64,000 nt of DNA from assembly GCF_017498565.1 (NCBI RefSeq), contig NZ_CP071794.1:3648001-3712000 (forward strand), in the 5' to 3' direction. The notes below the pieces were generated by a model that had not been told where the DNA came from, searched no databases, and worked only from the letters and a program-made list of their open reading frames with translations. The translations under genes and the position numbers were made by a program. Position 1 is the first letter of the stretch. Every line of letters starts with the position of its first letter. Shown here one piece after another: positions 9,640 to 18,527 of this stretch. The DNA is from Parasphingorhabdus cellanae. GTDB lineage: Bacteria; Pseudomonadota; Alphaproteobacteria; Sphingomonadales; Sphingomonadaceae.

Positions 9640-10367
9640 GCACTGGAAAACCGATAATTGTTTTGGTCAAACCACAACTTGGCGAGAATATCGGCAAGGC
9701 GGCGCGGGCAATGTTAAATTTCGGTTTGACCGAGATGCGGATCGTTGATCCTCGTGACGGTTGGCCCAATCCTTCCGCTGGTCCGACGGCGGCAGGTGCC
9801 GATAGCGTGTTGGAAGAAGCGCAGGTCTTTGCAACCACAGCAGAGGCGGTCGCGGATTGTTCGCATGTTTATGCGACAACCGTACGCAAGCGCGGGATGA
9901 CCAAAGAGGTGTTGACACCCGCCGAAGCCGCCGATGATATGGGGTCAGCTAGTGGAAAATGCGCGATATTATTTGGTCCTGAACGATCCGGTCTTGAAGT
10001 GGTCGATGTTGAGCTGTCACGCAAGATCATTACGGTACCAATCAATCCGAAATTCGGGTCCCTGAATCTTGCCCAGGCCGTTATATTAGTGGCTTACGAA
10101 CTGTCCAAGATGGATACTATCGGGACCGTACAGCCGACGGTCGACAAGAAAAAGAAGGAACCGGCCCCGCAAATCGAACTCGATCGCTTTTACGAGCATT
10201 TGGAGCGCGCGTTAGAGGGGACCGGCTATTTCTTTCCACCGGACCGTGCACCAGCAACCAAGGTAACGCTGCGCAATATGATTACAAAGCCCGCATGGAC
10301 GAATGAAGAAGTTCAGACATGGCGAGGGGTGATCAGCTCTCTGGAGAAGCCGTTTGTCAAAAAATGA
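9636..10367 (+). CDS. trmJ: TrmJ-like tRNA 2'-O-methyltransferase (position 32)
   Basis: A 243-residue SPOUT-family (SpoU-type) RNA methyltransferase. Visible motifs are the N-terminal [20 protein letters not shown], the SAM-knot motif [10 protein letters not shown] (about 111-120) and [13 protein letters not shown] (about 137-149). The C-terminal extension (about 165-243) fits the TrmJ dimer/tRNA-binding region. TrmJ methylates the ribose of nucleotide 32 in tRNAs. The exact target is inferred from family similarity. It overlaps nrdR by ATGA and is the last gene of the rpiB operon. Confidence 0.88.
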   Translation: MSTGKPIIVLVKPQLGENIGKAARAMLNFGLTEMRIVDPRDGWPNPSAGPTAAGADSVLEEAQVFATTAEAVADCSHVYATTVRKRGMTKEVLTPAEAADDMGSASGKCAILFGPERSGLEVVDVELSRKIITVPINPKFGSLNLAQAVILVAYELSKMDTIGTVQPTVDKKKKEPAPQIELDRFYEHLERALEGTGYFFPPDRAPATKVTLRNMITKPAWTNEEVQTWRGVISSLEKPFVKK

Positions 10368-10379
10368 ATGTCGCGGCGC

Positions 10380-10694
10380 CTAGCTGCCTCTTATTTGATC
10401 CCATTTTTCCAACTCATAGCTGATCGATGTTTCTATCAGCATTTCCCAAATCGCAGCCATGGTCGGAACCGGAATACCGGCGGCGCTAGCAAGCTGTTTC
10501 ACATTCTCGAGAACTTCGGCTTTCCGCTTTTCATCGCGTACTGCGGACTTTTCAGATTTTATCCTTGCAGCTGCATTCATGCATTGAAACCGGAGTTTGA
10601 GCAATGCGATGAGATCGGAATCGAGTCGATCGATCGTGTCACGAAGTTCGGACATTTCTCGAATTTTGGCGATAGAATCTTTGGAGTAAGGCAT
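10380..10694 (-). CDS. Chorismate mutase AroQ-type domain protein
   Basis: An all-helical protein of about 104 residues matching the single-domain AroQ fold. It has LRDTIDRLDSDLIALLKLR at the N-terminal helix, a KSEKSAVRDEKRK stretch carrying the conserved Lys/Arg and Glu-type positions, and a C-terminal helix ending YELEKWDQIRG. The last feature recalls the chorismate mutase/isochorismate pyruvate-lyase (PchB-like) subfamily. The likely reaction is chorismate to prephenate. The start is ambiguous: an internal ATG at 10655 (MSELRDT) has a slightly better upstream GAGAA. It converges with trmJ and stands alone. Confidence 0.82.
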   Translation of the reverse strand: MPYSKDSIAKIREMSELRDTIDRLDSDLIALLKLRFQCMNAAARIKSEKSAVRDEKRKAEVLENVKQLASAAGIPVPTMAAIWEMLIETSISYELEKWDQIRGS

Positions 10695-10808
10695 AATCGC
10701 GGCGTTAGTTGAGCGCGGACCAATTGTCGAGTGCAGGATAAGTTTTCATCTAGAATTTTTTTTTATACCTGTTAAAGTAAAGTGGGTTCTTATTACTGAG
10801 GAATTACT

Positions 10809-11042
10809 GTGCTTTCATTAATCATATCGATCGCCTTTGCTGGAGAAGTGTCTAATATTTCTACTGAAAAACAATCAGTTGATGAAGATAAGGTTGTTTG
10901 TCGTTCGGTTCAGAGGGTCGGATCGCGTATTCCGGAGCGTATCTGCCGGACAAAAAGAGAGTGGGCGGATATAAGGCGATCAAACGGTCAGCAGCTGCAG
11001 AACCAATCCAATTATAGTCGCGGCACACAGAATAGTAATTGA
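10809..11042 (+). CDS. Small secreted protein with CR...GSRIPERICRTKREW motif
   Basis: A 77-residue protein from a GTG start with GAGGA about 7 bases upstream. A short hydrophobic N-terminus (MLSLIISIAFAG) looks like a signal peptide. The middle holds two cysteines in VCRSVQRVGSRIPERICR followed by TKREWADIRR, a pattern I recognise from small uncharacterised secreted proteins of sphingomonads. The tail is Gln/Asn rich. The region around its start is notably AT-rich, with a run of T at about 10757-10766. The function is unknown. Confidence 0.7.
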   Translation: MLSLIISIAFAGEVSNISTEKQSVDEDKVVCRSVQRVGSRIPERICRTKREWADIRRSNGQQLQNQSNYSRGTQNSN

Positions 11043-11104
11043 GACCATTCTGACTGGAAATATTGTCGTGGTCATTTTATCTGATTTGTGGCCTTGGAGT
11101 GTGC

Positions 11105-11133
11105 TTGACAGAGATGCATAATCTCGTCATAGG
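11105..11133 (+). promoter_or_regulatory. Putative rpsD promoter
   Basis: A perfect TTGACA at 11105-11110 is followed after 17 bases by CATAGG at 11128-11133, a plausible but weak -10. The spacer contains the inverted repeat GAGAT-GCATA-ATCTC. The rpsD start lies about 110 bases further on, which would leave a leader with room for S4 autoregulatory structure; that last point is inference. Confidence 0.45.
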
Positions 11134-11243
11134 CCGCGACTTGCAATTGGCTCCGCACCCCGGTGAAGCGGTAGCCGCGTTAATCCAAGCGGATTTTCGG
11201 TGCATTCCGGGACGAATTGAAACAGCAAATTAGGAGTCATCCA

Positions 11244-11858
11244 ATGACGAAGCGTACCAGCTCGAAATATAAACTTGACCGCCGTATGGGCGAAAATATT
11301 TGGGGCCGCCCCAAATCACCTGTCAATCGCCGCGACTATGGTCCCGGCCAGCACGGTCAACGCCGCAAAGGCAAGCTTTCCGACTACGGCATTCAACTGC
11401 GCGCCAAGCAGAAGCTGAAAGGCTATTATGGCGACGTGACCGAAAAGCAATTTAAGCGCGCTTATAAAGAAGCATCGAGCATGAAAGGCGATACCAGCCA
11501 GAACCTGATCGGTTTGCTGGAGCAGCGTCTGGATATGGTCGTTTACCGCGCCAAATTCACACCGACGATTTTTGCGGCCCGTCAGCTCGTCAGCCACGGT
11601 CATATTCGTGTGAACGGCGTAAAATGTAACGTTGCTTCGCGCAAAGTGCAGCCTGGCGATATCGTATCGCTGAGCGACAAGGCCAAAGAAATGCTGCTGG
11701 TTATCGAAGCACAGAGCCTTCCAGAGCGCGACATTCCAGAATATGTCACGCCAGATGGCACCGATAAAGTCACCTATGTTCGCGTACCGACGCTGGACGA
11801 AGTGCCTTATCCGGTGACAATGGAACCCAACCTAGTCGTCGAGTTTTACTCACGCTAA
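11244..11858 (+). CDS. rpsD: 30S ribosomal protein S4
   Basis: A 204-residue primary 16S rRNA-binding protein of the small subunit, also needed for decoding fidelity. The N-terminal domain begins [20 protein letters not shown]; the S4 RNA-binding domain spans about residues 94-157 ([23 protein letters not shown]), and it ends in VVEFYSR. The start at 11244 is chosen for TAGGAGTC just upstream; a longer in-frame reading from 11217 adds non-family residues. The gene is monocistronic with its own terminator. Confidence 0.99.
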   Translation: MTKRTSSKYKLDRRMGENIWGRPKSPVNRRDYGPGQHGQRRKGKLSDYGIQLRAKQKLKGYYGDVTEKQFKRAYKEASSMKGDTSQNLIGLLEQRLDMVVYRAKFTPTIFAARQLVSHGHIRVNGVKCNVASRKVQPGDIVSLSDKAKEMLLVIEAQSLPERDIPEYVTPDGTDKVTYVRVPTLDEVPYPVTMEPNLVVEFYSR

Positions 11859-11878
11859 TTGACTTAACAGAACATTTC

Positions 11879-11911
11879 AAAAAGGCGGTCTTTCGAGACC
11901 GCCTTTTTTAT
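11879..11911 (+). terminator. Rho-independent terminator of rpsD with UUCG loop
   Basis: A perfect 11-base stem, AAAGGCGGTCT (11881-11891) with AGACCGCCTTT (11896-11906), closes on a TTCG tetraloop, and a T run follows. It lies about 20 bases after the rpsD stop. Confidence 0.93.
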
Positions 11912-12006
11912 TTGTGGCATTGGCAAAGGCTTGCGCCAGATTAAGGACACTGCCAGTAACGAAAATAGAAATCAGTTTGATGATTAAATTTGGATGAGGA
12001 TCTGGA

Positions 12007-13692
12007 ATGCAAAAGAAATGGCTCTCACTTGCGCTGATACCGGCGTTGGCACTTGCTAGTTGCGTAAAAGTAGATGACGCAAATAATGCAGAAAATCTTG
12101 CGGCGTTACCAGAAGTTGCTGCGCCGGAATTGTCGCTGGATACGATGCGGGACATTACGAAAGAGCTGTCTCTCGACTCTTATGAGGGCCGTGCTCCTGG
12201 AACCGTTGGCGAGGAAAAAACCCTCGCGTTGCTCACCAAAGAATTTGCCGAAGCAGGCATAGAACCGGGCAATGGCGACAGTTGGTTTCAGGATGTGCCG
12301 CTTGTCGAGATTGCTGCCAAAAATGTGTCTGACTTATCCATCAAGGGTGGGACAGGAGACATGAGTTTTCAATATGGTCCCGAAATGGTGATCACATCCT
12401 ATCAGGAACAGGCGAAGATCGATGTCACAGACAGCGAAATGGTCTTTGTAGGCTACGGTATCAACGCGCCCGAGCGGGAATGGAACGATTATGAAGGCGT
12501 TGATGTCAAAGGCAAAACTGTCGTCATTCTTGTAAATGATCCAGATTTCGGAACAGAAAGCCTCGAAGGCGAATTTGGTGGCCGGGCGATGACCTATTAT
12601 GGCCGCTGGACTTACAAATATGAAGAAGCAGCGCGTCAGGGTGCGGCCGCCGCACTGATTATTCATGACACTGCTCCTGCTGCTTATGGCTGGAATGTTG
12701 TCGAATCTAGTTGGAGCGGGCCGCAATTTTATGCGCAGTCAGCAAATGGCGGTTCTAATCAAACAAAAGCCAATGGCTGGGTTCAGAAGGATGTGGCAGC
12801 GAAGATTTTCGCTAGCGCCGGTCAGGATCTGGACGCGATGATGACAGCTGCTAAAGATAAAGCCTTTAAGGCGGTTCCATTAGGCGTGACCGCGTCAATG
12901 TCCTTTGAAAATGACATTAGTAAGATGAACAGCAAAAATGTCATCGGCATGATCAAGGGCAAAACCCGGCCTGATGAATATGTACTCTATACCGCGCATT
13001 GGGATCATCTCGGCCGTTGTAAGCCGGCACCCGATGGTGATGATATTTGCAACGGTGCCGTCGATAATGCGACCGGAACCGCGGCCTTGGTTGCTCTCGC
13101 CGAAGCGCATATGAAGGCCGGCGCGCCAGATCGCAGCATTATTTTCCTAGCCGTAACAGCAGAAGAATCCGGTCTGCTTGGTTCCAAATATTATGCAGAA
13201 AATCCAGTTTATCCACTCAACAAAACGGTGGGCGGCGTAAATATGGATGCATTTGGCATGGCTGGCGCAGCAAAGAATGTTGTGGTGGTTGGTAAAGGCA
13301 AATCCCAGCTGGATCGCTATCTGGAAGGGGCGCTGCAAGCTGATGGCCGCGTTGCCGAAGCCGAACCGACACCGGAAAAAGGCTTTTACTATCGCTCCGA
13401 TCACTTCAGCTTCGCTAAACTTGGCGTGCCGATGATCTATTTCGAAGGCGGTGAAGACCTTGTTGATGGTGGCCGTGCAGCCGGAGAGGCGATCAGTCAG
13501 GACTATACTGAGAACCGTTACCACGGGCCAAAGGACGAATTTAATCCGGACTGGAACTGGGACGGCGTCATGAGCGATCTGAAAGTCTATTATACGGTCG
13601 CACGGATGCTGGCGATGACGGAAGATTGGCCGAACTGGAATGATGGCGATGAATTTCGTGATATTCGCGACAAAAGCCGCGCTGAAAGCTAA
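12007..13692 (+). CDS. M28-family zinc metallopeptidase, lipoprotein
   Basis: A 561-residue exported protein. A lipoprotein signal ends in ALAS-C19. It has a PA-like insert domain (about residues 110-250) and an M28 catalytic domain in the C-terminal half. The two-zinc ligands are visible as YTAHWDHLG, GAVDNATGTAALV, TAEESGLLGS, NMDAFG and YYRSDHFSF. This fits periplasmic aminopeptidases that release N-terminal residues from peptides. The ATG follows GGATGAGGATCTGG. A related M28 protein lies at 23841-25340. The agmatine deiminase gene starts only about 20 bases downstream. Confidence 0.9.
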   Translation: MQKKWLSLALIPALALASCVKVDDANNAENLAALPEVAAPELSLDTMRDITKELSLDSYEGRAPGTVGEEKTLALLTKEFAEAGIEPGNGDSWFQDVPLVEIAAKNVSDLSIKGGTGDMSFQYGPEMVITSYQEQAKIDVTDSEMVFVGYGINAPEREWNDYEGVDVKGKTVVILVNDPDFGTESLEGEFGGRAMTYYGRWTYKYEEAARQGAAAALIIHDTAPAAYGWNVVESSWSGPQFYAQSANGGSNQTKANGWVQKDVAAKIFASAGQDLDAMMTAAKDKAFKAVPLGVTASMSFENDISKMNSKNVIGMIKGKTRPDEYVLYTAHWDHLGRCKPAPDGDDICNGAVDNATGTAALVALAEAHMKAGAPDRSIIFLAVTAEESGLLGSKYYAENPVYPLNKTVGGVNMDAFGMAGAAKNVVVVGKGKSQLDRYLEGALQADGRVAEAEPTPEKGFYYRSDHFSFAKLGVPMIYFEGGEDLVDGGRAAGEAISQDYTENRYHGPKDEFNPDWNWDGVMSDLKVYYTVARMLAMTEDWPNWNDGDEFRDIRDKSRAES

Positions 13693-13714
13693 TCGATAGC
13701 GCTTCGGATTGACG

Positions 13715-14689
13715 ATGAGGTGGCCAGCCGAATGGGAGCCGCATGAAGCGGTCTGGATTGGTTTTCCTGGTAACCCAAAGGAATGGCCTGAGAAATTGGC
13801 GGACGCGCAGCAGGAAGTTGCGGCTTTTGCTAACGCCATCTGCGATCATGGCAATGGCGAGCGGACCATAATTGTTTGCAGGGATCACGGAGACGGCGAC
13901 CGGGCATCTGAGCTTGTCGATAATCACGTCGAAATTTTCATAGAGCCCTTTGGGGATATCTGGCTGCGCGATACAGGGCCAATCATAACGGTTAATGATC
14001 ATCGGAAGGCACGTGATTTCCGCTTCAATGGTTGGGGGCGCAAATTTGACATGGCGGGCGATCAGGACATCGGTCAACGCCTTGCTGCGCTGATCGATAT
14101 ACCTACCATCTCGCACGATTGGGTTTTGGAAGGCGGCGCTATTGATGGGGATGGTGCTGGCTATCTCGTCACAACTGAACAATGCGTGCTCAATCCCAAT
14201 CGCAACAAAGATATGTCGAAGGATCAGGTAAGCAAAAATCTAAAGGATGCCCTGAATATCGAGAATATATGTTGGATGGGTGATGGTTTGATCGCTGATC
14301 ATACCGATGGTCATATCGACAATCTTGCGCGGTTTGTGGCGGAGGGTAAAGTCGCAATTCCGAAAGCTGATAGCGAGGATGATCCCAATAGCGCGATATT
14401 TGAAGATGCGGCGCACCGCGCAGCGGCTGCCGGTCTTGAAGTCGTTCGCATTCCATCTGTTGGAAAATATGAGGTAGAAGGAAGCATAGCACCAGCAAGC
14501 TATATGAATTTCTATGTCGGCAATATAGTGGTCGTTGTGCCGCAATTTGGAGTACCAGCAGATGATGCTGCAGTTGTCGCAATCGCCGAGTTATTTTCGG
14601 ACCGAAAGGCAGTGGGCCTGTCCAGCAGGGCGTTGCTTCGTGGCGGTGGGAGCTTCCACTGTATCTCTCAGCAAATTCCGCAACTTTGA
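13715..14689 (+). CDS. aguA: Agmatine deiminase (PAD_porph family)
   Basis: A 324-residue enzyme that hydrolyses agmatine to N-carbamoylputrescine and ammonia. Family motifs visible are EPHEAVWIGFP near the N-terminus, DIWLRDTGPI, LEGGAIDGDG, the catalytic HTDGHIDNLARF and the nucleophile Cys in GGGSFHCISQQ near the C-terminus. A TTG two codons upstream (13709) is an alternative start. Peptidyl-arginine deiminases of the Porphyromonas type share the fold, but this protein has no secretion signal. Its pathway partner aguB is at 18528, so agmatine use is the likely role. Confidence 0.9.
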   Translation: MRWPAEWEPHEAVWIGFPGNPKEWPEKLADAQQEVAAFANAICDHGNGERTIIVCRDHGDGDRASELVDNHVEIFIEPFGDIWLRDTGPIITVNDHRKARDFRFNGWGRKFDMAGDQDIGQRLAALIDIPTISHDWVLEGGAIDGDGAGYLVTTEQCVLNPNRNKDMSKDQVSKNLKDALNIENICWMGDGLIADHTDGHIDNLARFVAEGKVAIPKADSEDDPNSAIFEDAAHRAAAAGLEVVRIPSVGKYEVEGSIAPASYMNFYVGNIVVVVPQFGVPADDAAVVAIAELFSDRKAVGLSSRALLRGGGSFHCISQQIPQL

Positions 14690-14777
14690 TTTTTTCCAAC
14701 ATCTGCCGGTTTCAAGCGAACTATGTTTGAGGGGAACAAAATGCTAATCCCTGTTTCGAGATTTTTGGGGATAGATA

Positions 14778-16298
14778 ATGGCTGACGGAATTTTGAGCGT
14801 GTTGAGTACTCTCACTTATATCTTGGTTTTCCTGCTCGGCCTCGGCATTGCAGTTGTGGCGATTTTGTTCATCGTAGACGTGACGCAAAAGCAGGACGCA
14901 GTGCGTCGGAACTATCCTGTCATCGGTCGTTTCCGCCATTTGTTCAGCAGTCTCGGGGAATTTTTCAGGCAGTATTTTTTCGCCATGGATCGCGAAGAAA
15001 TGCCGTTTAATCGTGCTGAACGGGAATGGGTTAACCGAGCAGCAAAAGGTACCGGCAACACAATTGCTTTTGGTTCTACGAAAAACCTTGATCCGGCTGG
15101 AACACCGATTTTCGTCAATTGTCCGTTTCCAACTCTGGAAAAAGATGCTGCCGATACCGCAACATGCACATTGGGGCCTTTTTGCGAAAATCCGTTTGAA
15201 GCCAAATCACTATTCAATATTTCCGCGATGAGTTTCGGCGCGCTGTCTGTCCCTGCCGTGCGAGCTTTGTCTCATGGAGCGAAAATGGCGGGATGCTGGA
15301 TGAATACCGGGGAAGGCGGTCTGTCGGCTTATCATCTGGAAGGGGGCTGCGACATTGTCTTTCAAATTGGCACAGCCAAATATGGCGTGCGGAACGATGA
15401 TGGTAGCCTGAATGATGACAAGCTGCGCGCCATTGCTGATCACGAGCAAGTCCGCATGTTTGAGATTAAAATGTCTCAAGGCGCAAAGCCGGGTAAGGGC
15501 GGTATCTTGCCTGCGGAAAAAGTGACGGACATAATTGCACAGGTGCGCGGCATAGAGAAAGGTCAGGCATCGATCTCACCCAATCGCCACCCTGAAATCA
15601 ACAGTGTTGGTGACATGCTTGATTTTATCGCACATGTACGTGCAGTCACCGGAAAGCCTACCGGCATTAAAGCGGTGGTCGGCTCTTATGGCTGGCTGAT
15701 CGAGCTTTGCGAAGAAATTCATCGCCGGGGTATCGAAAGCGCGCCTGATTTCTTCACGCTGGATGGCGGAGACGGCGGGACTGGCGCCGCACCAATGCCA
15801 TTGATGGACAATGTCGGATTACAGCTCGATGAAAGCTTACCGATGTTGTCTGACATATTGCACCAATATGGTCTGCGTGAGCGGGTACGGATCATCGCTT
15901 CGGGCAAACGGATTACCCCCGTCGATGTCGCTTGGGCAATCTGTGCCGGGGCTGACTTTATCAACAGCGCCCGTGGTTTCATGTTTTCTCTCGGGTGTAT
16001 TCAATCGCTGAAATGTAACAAGAATACCTGCCCGACAGGGATCACAACACATAATCCGAGGCTTCAACGGGGTCTGGATCCATCGGACAAGAAAGTGAAA
16101 GTCGCAAACTATTGCAAAAACCTGGTTCATGAAGTGGAAGTGATCGCTCATAGCTGCGGTGTTGATGAACCCCGCCAATTGGGCCGCAAGCATGTCCGCA
16201 TCGTACAGGATAGCGGTAAGTCGATACCGCTAGATGAAATCTACCCCCGGCCAGAGGTTTTGAAGCATTTCAAGATAATAGAAGACATCTCTGGATAA
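14778..16298 (+). CDS. Membrane-anchored FMN-binding glutamate-synthase-family protein
   Basis: A 506-residue protein. One N-terminal membrane helix (about residues 10-33) precedes a TIM-barrel domain like the FMN domain of GltB. It shows SLFNISAMSFGALS, MNTGEGGLSAYH, ISPNRHPEINSVGDM and DGGDGGTGAAP, and a cysteine cluster (GCIQSLKCNKNTCPTGI) as in the 3Fe-4S site of glutamate synthase. There is no glutamine amidotransferase domain, so it cannot act as complete GOGAT by itself. This stand-alone family is widespread but its substrate is not settled. It lies between the two agmatine-pathway genes. Confidence 0.87.
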   Translation: MADGILSVLSTLTYILVFLLGLGIAVVAILFIVDVTQKQDAVRRNYPVIGRFRHLFSSLGEFFRQYFFAMDREEMPFNRAEREWVNRAAKGTGNTIAFGSTKNLDPAGTPIFVNCPFPTLEKDAADTATCTLGPFCENPFEAKSLFNISAMSFGALSVPAVRALSHGAKMAGCWMNTGEGGLSAYHLEGGCDIVFQIGTAKYGVRNDDGSLNDDKLRAIADHEQVRMFEIKMSQGAKPGKGGILPAEKVTDIIAQVRGIEKGQASISPNRHPEINSVGDMLDFIAHVRAVTGKPTGIKAVVGSYGWLIELCEEIHRRGIESAPDFFTLDGGDGGTGAAPMPLMDNVGLQLDESLPMLSDILHQYGLRERVRIIASGKRITPVDVAWAICAGADFINSARGFMFSLGCIQSLKCNKNTCPTGITTHNPRLQRGLDPSDKKVKVANYCKNLVHEVEVIAHSCGVDEPRQLGRKHVRIVQDSGKSIPLDEIYPRPEVLKHFKIIEDISG

Positions 16299-16308
16299 AC
16301 TGCTTTGC

Positions 16309-16325
16309 ATGACCGTGCAGGTCAT
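16309..16325. other. Short inverted repeat ATGACC-N5-GGTCAT
   Basis: A perfect 6-base inverted repeat lies between the glutamate-synthase-like gene and the first exported methyltransferase gene. It could be an operator or a weak hairpin. No T run follows, so it is not a typical terminator. Confidence 0.35.
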
Positions 16326-16373
16326 TTATGTTCATTTTCGGAGAGAGGTTCCCCAATTGAAAGGCCTGTATAG

Positions 16374-17234
16374 ATGACGAAGAAGCTTATATTCGCTGGT
16401 TTCGCGACTGCACTATTAGCAACGGCGGCGGTTCCTGCACTGGCGGAACAAAATGAAAAAGATGGCGCTATGCACAGGGATGCTGCGCTAACAGCTGTGA
16501 TCAATCATGAGCGGCGCAAGGATGACAAGGTGCGCGATGTCTATCGCAATCCCGCAGAGACTCTGGCATTTTTTCAGGTAAAGCCTACGCATACTGTCGC
16601 AGAATATGGCCCTGGCGGCGGATGGTACACGCGGATTTTGTTGCCCTATATTAGTGCTAACGGAAAATATGTAGCGGTTAATGGCAACAGCGATAGCATA
16701 GATTTTTCCAGTCGCGCGCGTGAAGGGCGCTCAAAAAGCTGGCCCGAACGCTTCCCGGATGTCGCATCGGAGTGGACAGGTGTTTCTCCCGACAAAATTG
16801 CTGCTTATGAAAGCGATGAAGTGCCGGAGGAGCTCAAAGGAAAAATTGACCGGGTTTTGATATTTCGTTCGATGCACGGGATGCTCAACGGTGCGCGTTC
16901 TGATTCTGAATTACAGTCGCTCCGCGAAATTCTGGCTGATGACGGCATGATTGGTATCGTCCAGCATCGTGCCAATGCAGATGCGTCTTATGCGATGTCA
17001 AAGGGAACCAAAGGCTATTTGAAACAAGATTCGGTTGTGGCGCTTTTTGAGTTAAATGGTTTTGAATTGGTTGATTCATCGGAAATAAATGCCAATCCCA
17101 AGGATACCAAAGATTATGAGAAGGGTGTTTGGACCTTGCCGCCCGTTCTGACGAACAAGGATGAGAACAGGGCGAAATATCAAGCCATAGGCGAATCTGA
17201 CCGGATGACTTTGCTGTTCAAAAAACGACCTTAG
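16374..17234 (+). CDS. Predicted exported class I methyltransferase, copy 1
   Basis: A 286-residue protein. A clear Sec signal peptide (MTKKLIFAGF...ALA, cleavage before EQNEKDG) is followed by a domain with the SAM-site motif VAEYGPGGGWYTRILLPY (motif I region), then DRVLIFRSMHGML and a C-terminus reading GESDRMTLLFKKRP. It resembles the uncharacterised COG4798-type predicted methyltransferases. A signal peptide on a SAM-dependent fold is odd, because SAM is cytoplasmic. The next gene is a clear paralogue. The activity and substrate are unknown. Confidence 0.82.
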   Translation: MTKKLIFAGFATALLATAAVPALAEQNEKDGAMHRDAALTAVINHERRKDDKVRDVYRNPAETLAFFQVKPTHTVAEYGPGGGWYTRILLPYISANGKYVAVNGNSDSIDFSSRAREGRSKSWPERFPDVASEWTGVSPDKIAAYESDEVPEELKGKIDRVLIFRSMHGMLNGARSDSELQSLREILADDGMIGIVQHRANADASYAMSKGTKGYLKQDSVVALFELNGFELVDSSEINANPKDTKDYEKGVWTLPPVLTNKDENRAKYQAIGESDRMTLLFKKRP

Positions 17235-17301
17235 TATTTGCAGGTTGGGTGAGTGTAACCCTCTCCGGCAATTGAAGAACTATTGCATGAAAGGAACGAC
17301 A

Positions 17302-18177
17302 ATGAAGAAGACGTTGATTATCATGGGAGGTTTGACCGCATTGGCGGTTACAGCCGCTACGCCCGTTGCCGCGAAACATCATGCAAAGGACGGAGCGCAT
17401 AGCGAAAGCAATTTGCGCATGATCATTACCAATGAGCGCCGCGCGGAAGATAGTGTGCGTGATAAATATCGCCATCCAGCCGAAACAATTAGCTTTTTTG
17501 GCATAGAACCCAATCATACAGTGGTGGAATATGTGCCCGGCGGTGGCTGGTATTCCCGGATTTTGGCGCCTTATGTTGCGGATAAGGGCAAGTTTATCGG
17601 CCTGACTTTCGCGCCCGATCCTTTGCCTTTTGGGGATGAAGCCAAAGAGCGTATTCGGAATTTCCCGACGAAATTTCCCAATGACGTGGCCGAATGGACC
17701 GGCATGCCAGCAACGAAATTTGCAGCATACACTACCGATAAAGTTCCGGAGGAAGTGAATGGAACCGCAGATTTCGTGGTCATTCCGCGCATGATGCACA
17801 ATTTGATGCGCTGGAACTTGGCGGACAGTGAAATCAAAGTGATGCGCAATATGCTGAAAGATGGCGGCATGGTGGGGATCATCCAACACCGCGCAAAAGA
17901 CGGTACGCCATTCAGCTATGCCGATGGCAACAAAGGCTATTTGCGTACAGATACGGTTGTCAAATTTATGGAGGCGCATGGCTTTGAATTGGTCAACCAG
18001 GCAGAGATAAATGCCAATCCGAAAGATACAGCGGACTATCCTAAAGGTGTTTGGACGTTGCCACCGCGCTATGCTGAAGGTGATGTGGAGAAAGCAAAAT
18101 ATACTGCAATCGGCGAATCTGATCGGATGACCTTGCTGTTCAAAAAACGCCGTGATCACTTGCTAAGCCATGGGTGA
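17302..18177 (+). CDS. Predicted exported class I methyltransferase, copy 2
   Basis: A 291-residue paralogue of the preceding gene. It has a signal peptide (MKKTLIIMGGLTAL...PVAA, then KHHAKDG), the motif VVEYVPGGGWYSRILAPY, and a near-identical C-terminal block (AEINANPKDT, GVWTLPP, GESDRMTLLFKKRR) with eight further residues. The ATG at 17302 is chosen for AAAGGAACGAC just before it and because the signal peptide begins there; an in-frame ATG at 17245 adds non-signal sequence. It overlaps the DUF3147 gene by 8 bases, so the two are probably cotranscribed. Confidence 0.82.
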   Translation: MKKTLIIMGGLTALAVTAATPVAAKHHAKDGAHSESNLRMIITNERRAEDSVRDKYRHPAETISFFGIEPNHTVVEYVPGGGWYSRILAPYVADKGKFIGLTFAPDPLPFGDEAKERIRNFPTKFPNDVAEWTGMPATKFAAYTTDKVPEEVNGTADFVVIPRMMHNLMRWNLADSEIKVMRNMLKDGGMVGIIQHRAKDGTPFSYADGNKGYLRTDTVVKFMEAHGFELVNQAEINANPKDTADYPKGVWTLPPRYAEGDVEKAKYTAIGESDRMTLLFKKRRDHLLSHG

Positions 18178-18520
18178 ATTCGCGGTCCGGGCCATCGTAT
18201 CGGGAGTGATCGTCGCTATCGTAGCGATCATCGCTCGGCGCTATCCAGCCATGGGCGCGCTTGTGGCCTCGCTACCGCTTATTTCGATTTTAGCGATGAT
18301 CTGGCTGTGGCGGGATACTGGCGATACGCAATTGCTGGCGGGGCATGTCGAAGCAACATTCTTTTATGTCATTCCCAGCTTGCCGATGTTCCTTCTGATC
18401 CCGATGATGTTGCGGCAGGGAATAGATTTTTGGGTGTCGCTGTTCGCCGGCATATTGTTGACAATACTGCTATATCTCGCGACAATTCCGATTGCGGCGC
18501 GTTTCGGTATCAAGCTATGA
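18170..18520 (+). CDS. DUF3147 family small membrane protein
   Basis: A 116-residue very hydrophobic protein with four predicted membrane helices (about residues 4-22, 28-47, 60-80 and 88-110). The motif ARRYPAMGALVASLPLISILAM is typical of DUF3147. The function is unknown. It starts 8 bases before the end of the second exported methyltransferase and ends 7 bases before aguB, so it sits inside one probable transcript. Confidence 0.78.
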   Translation: MGEFAVRAIVSGVIVAIVAIIARRYPAMGALVASLPLISILAMIWLWRDTGDTQLLAGHVEATFFYVIPSLPMFLLIPMMLRQGIDFWVSLFAGILLTILLYLATIPIAARFGIKL

Positions 18521-18527
18521 CGGCGGT

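Noticed and set aside
17218..18159. A 313-codon minus-strand frame over the second exported methyltransferase
   Set aside because: The plus-strand product has a signal peptide, motifs and a paralogue; the antisense product has none.
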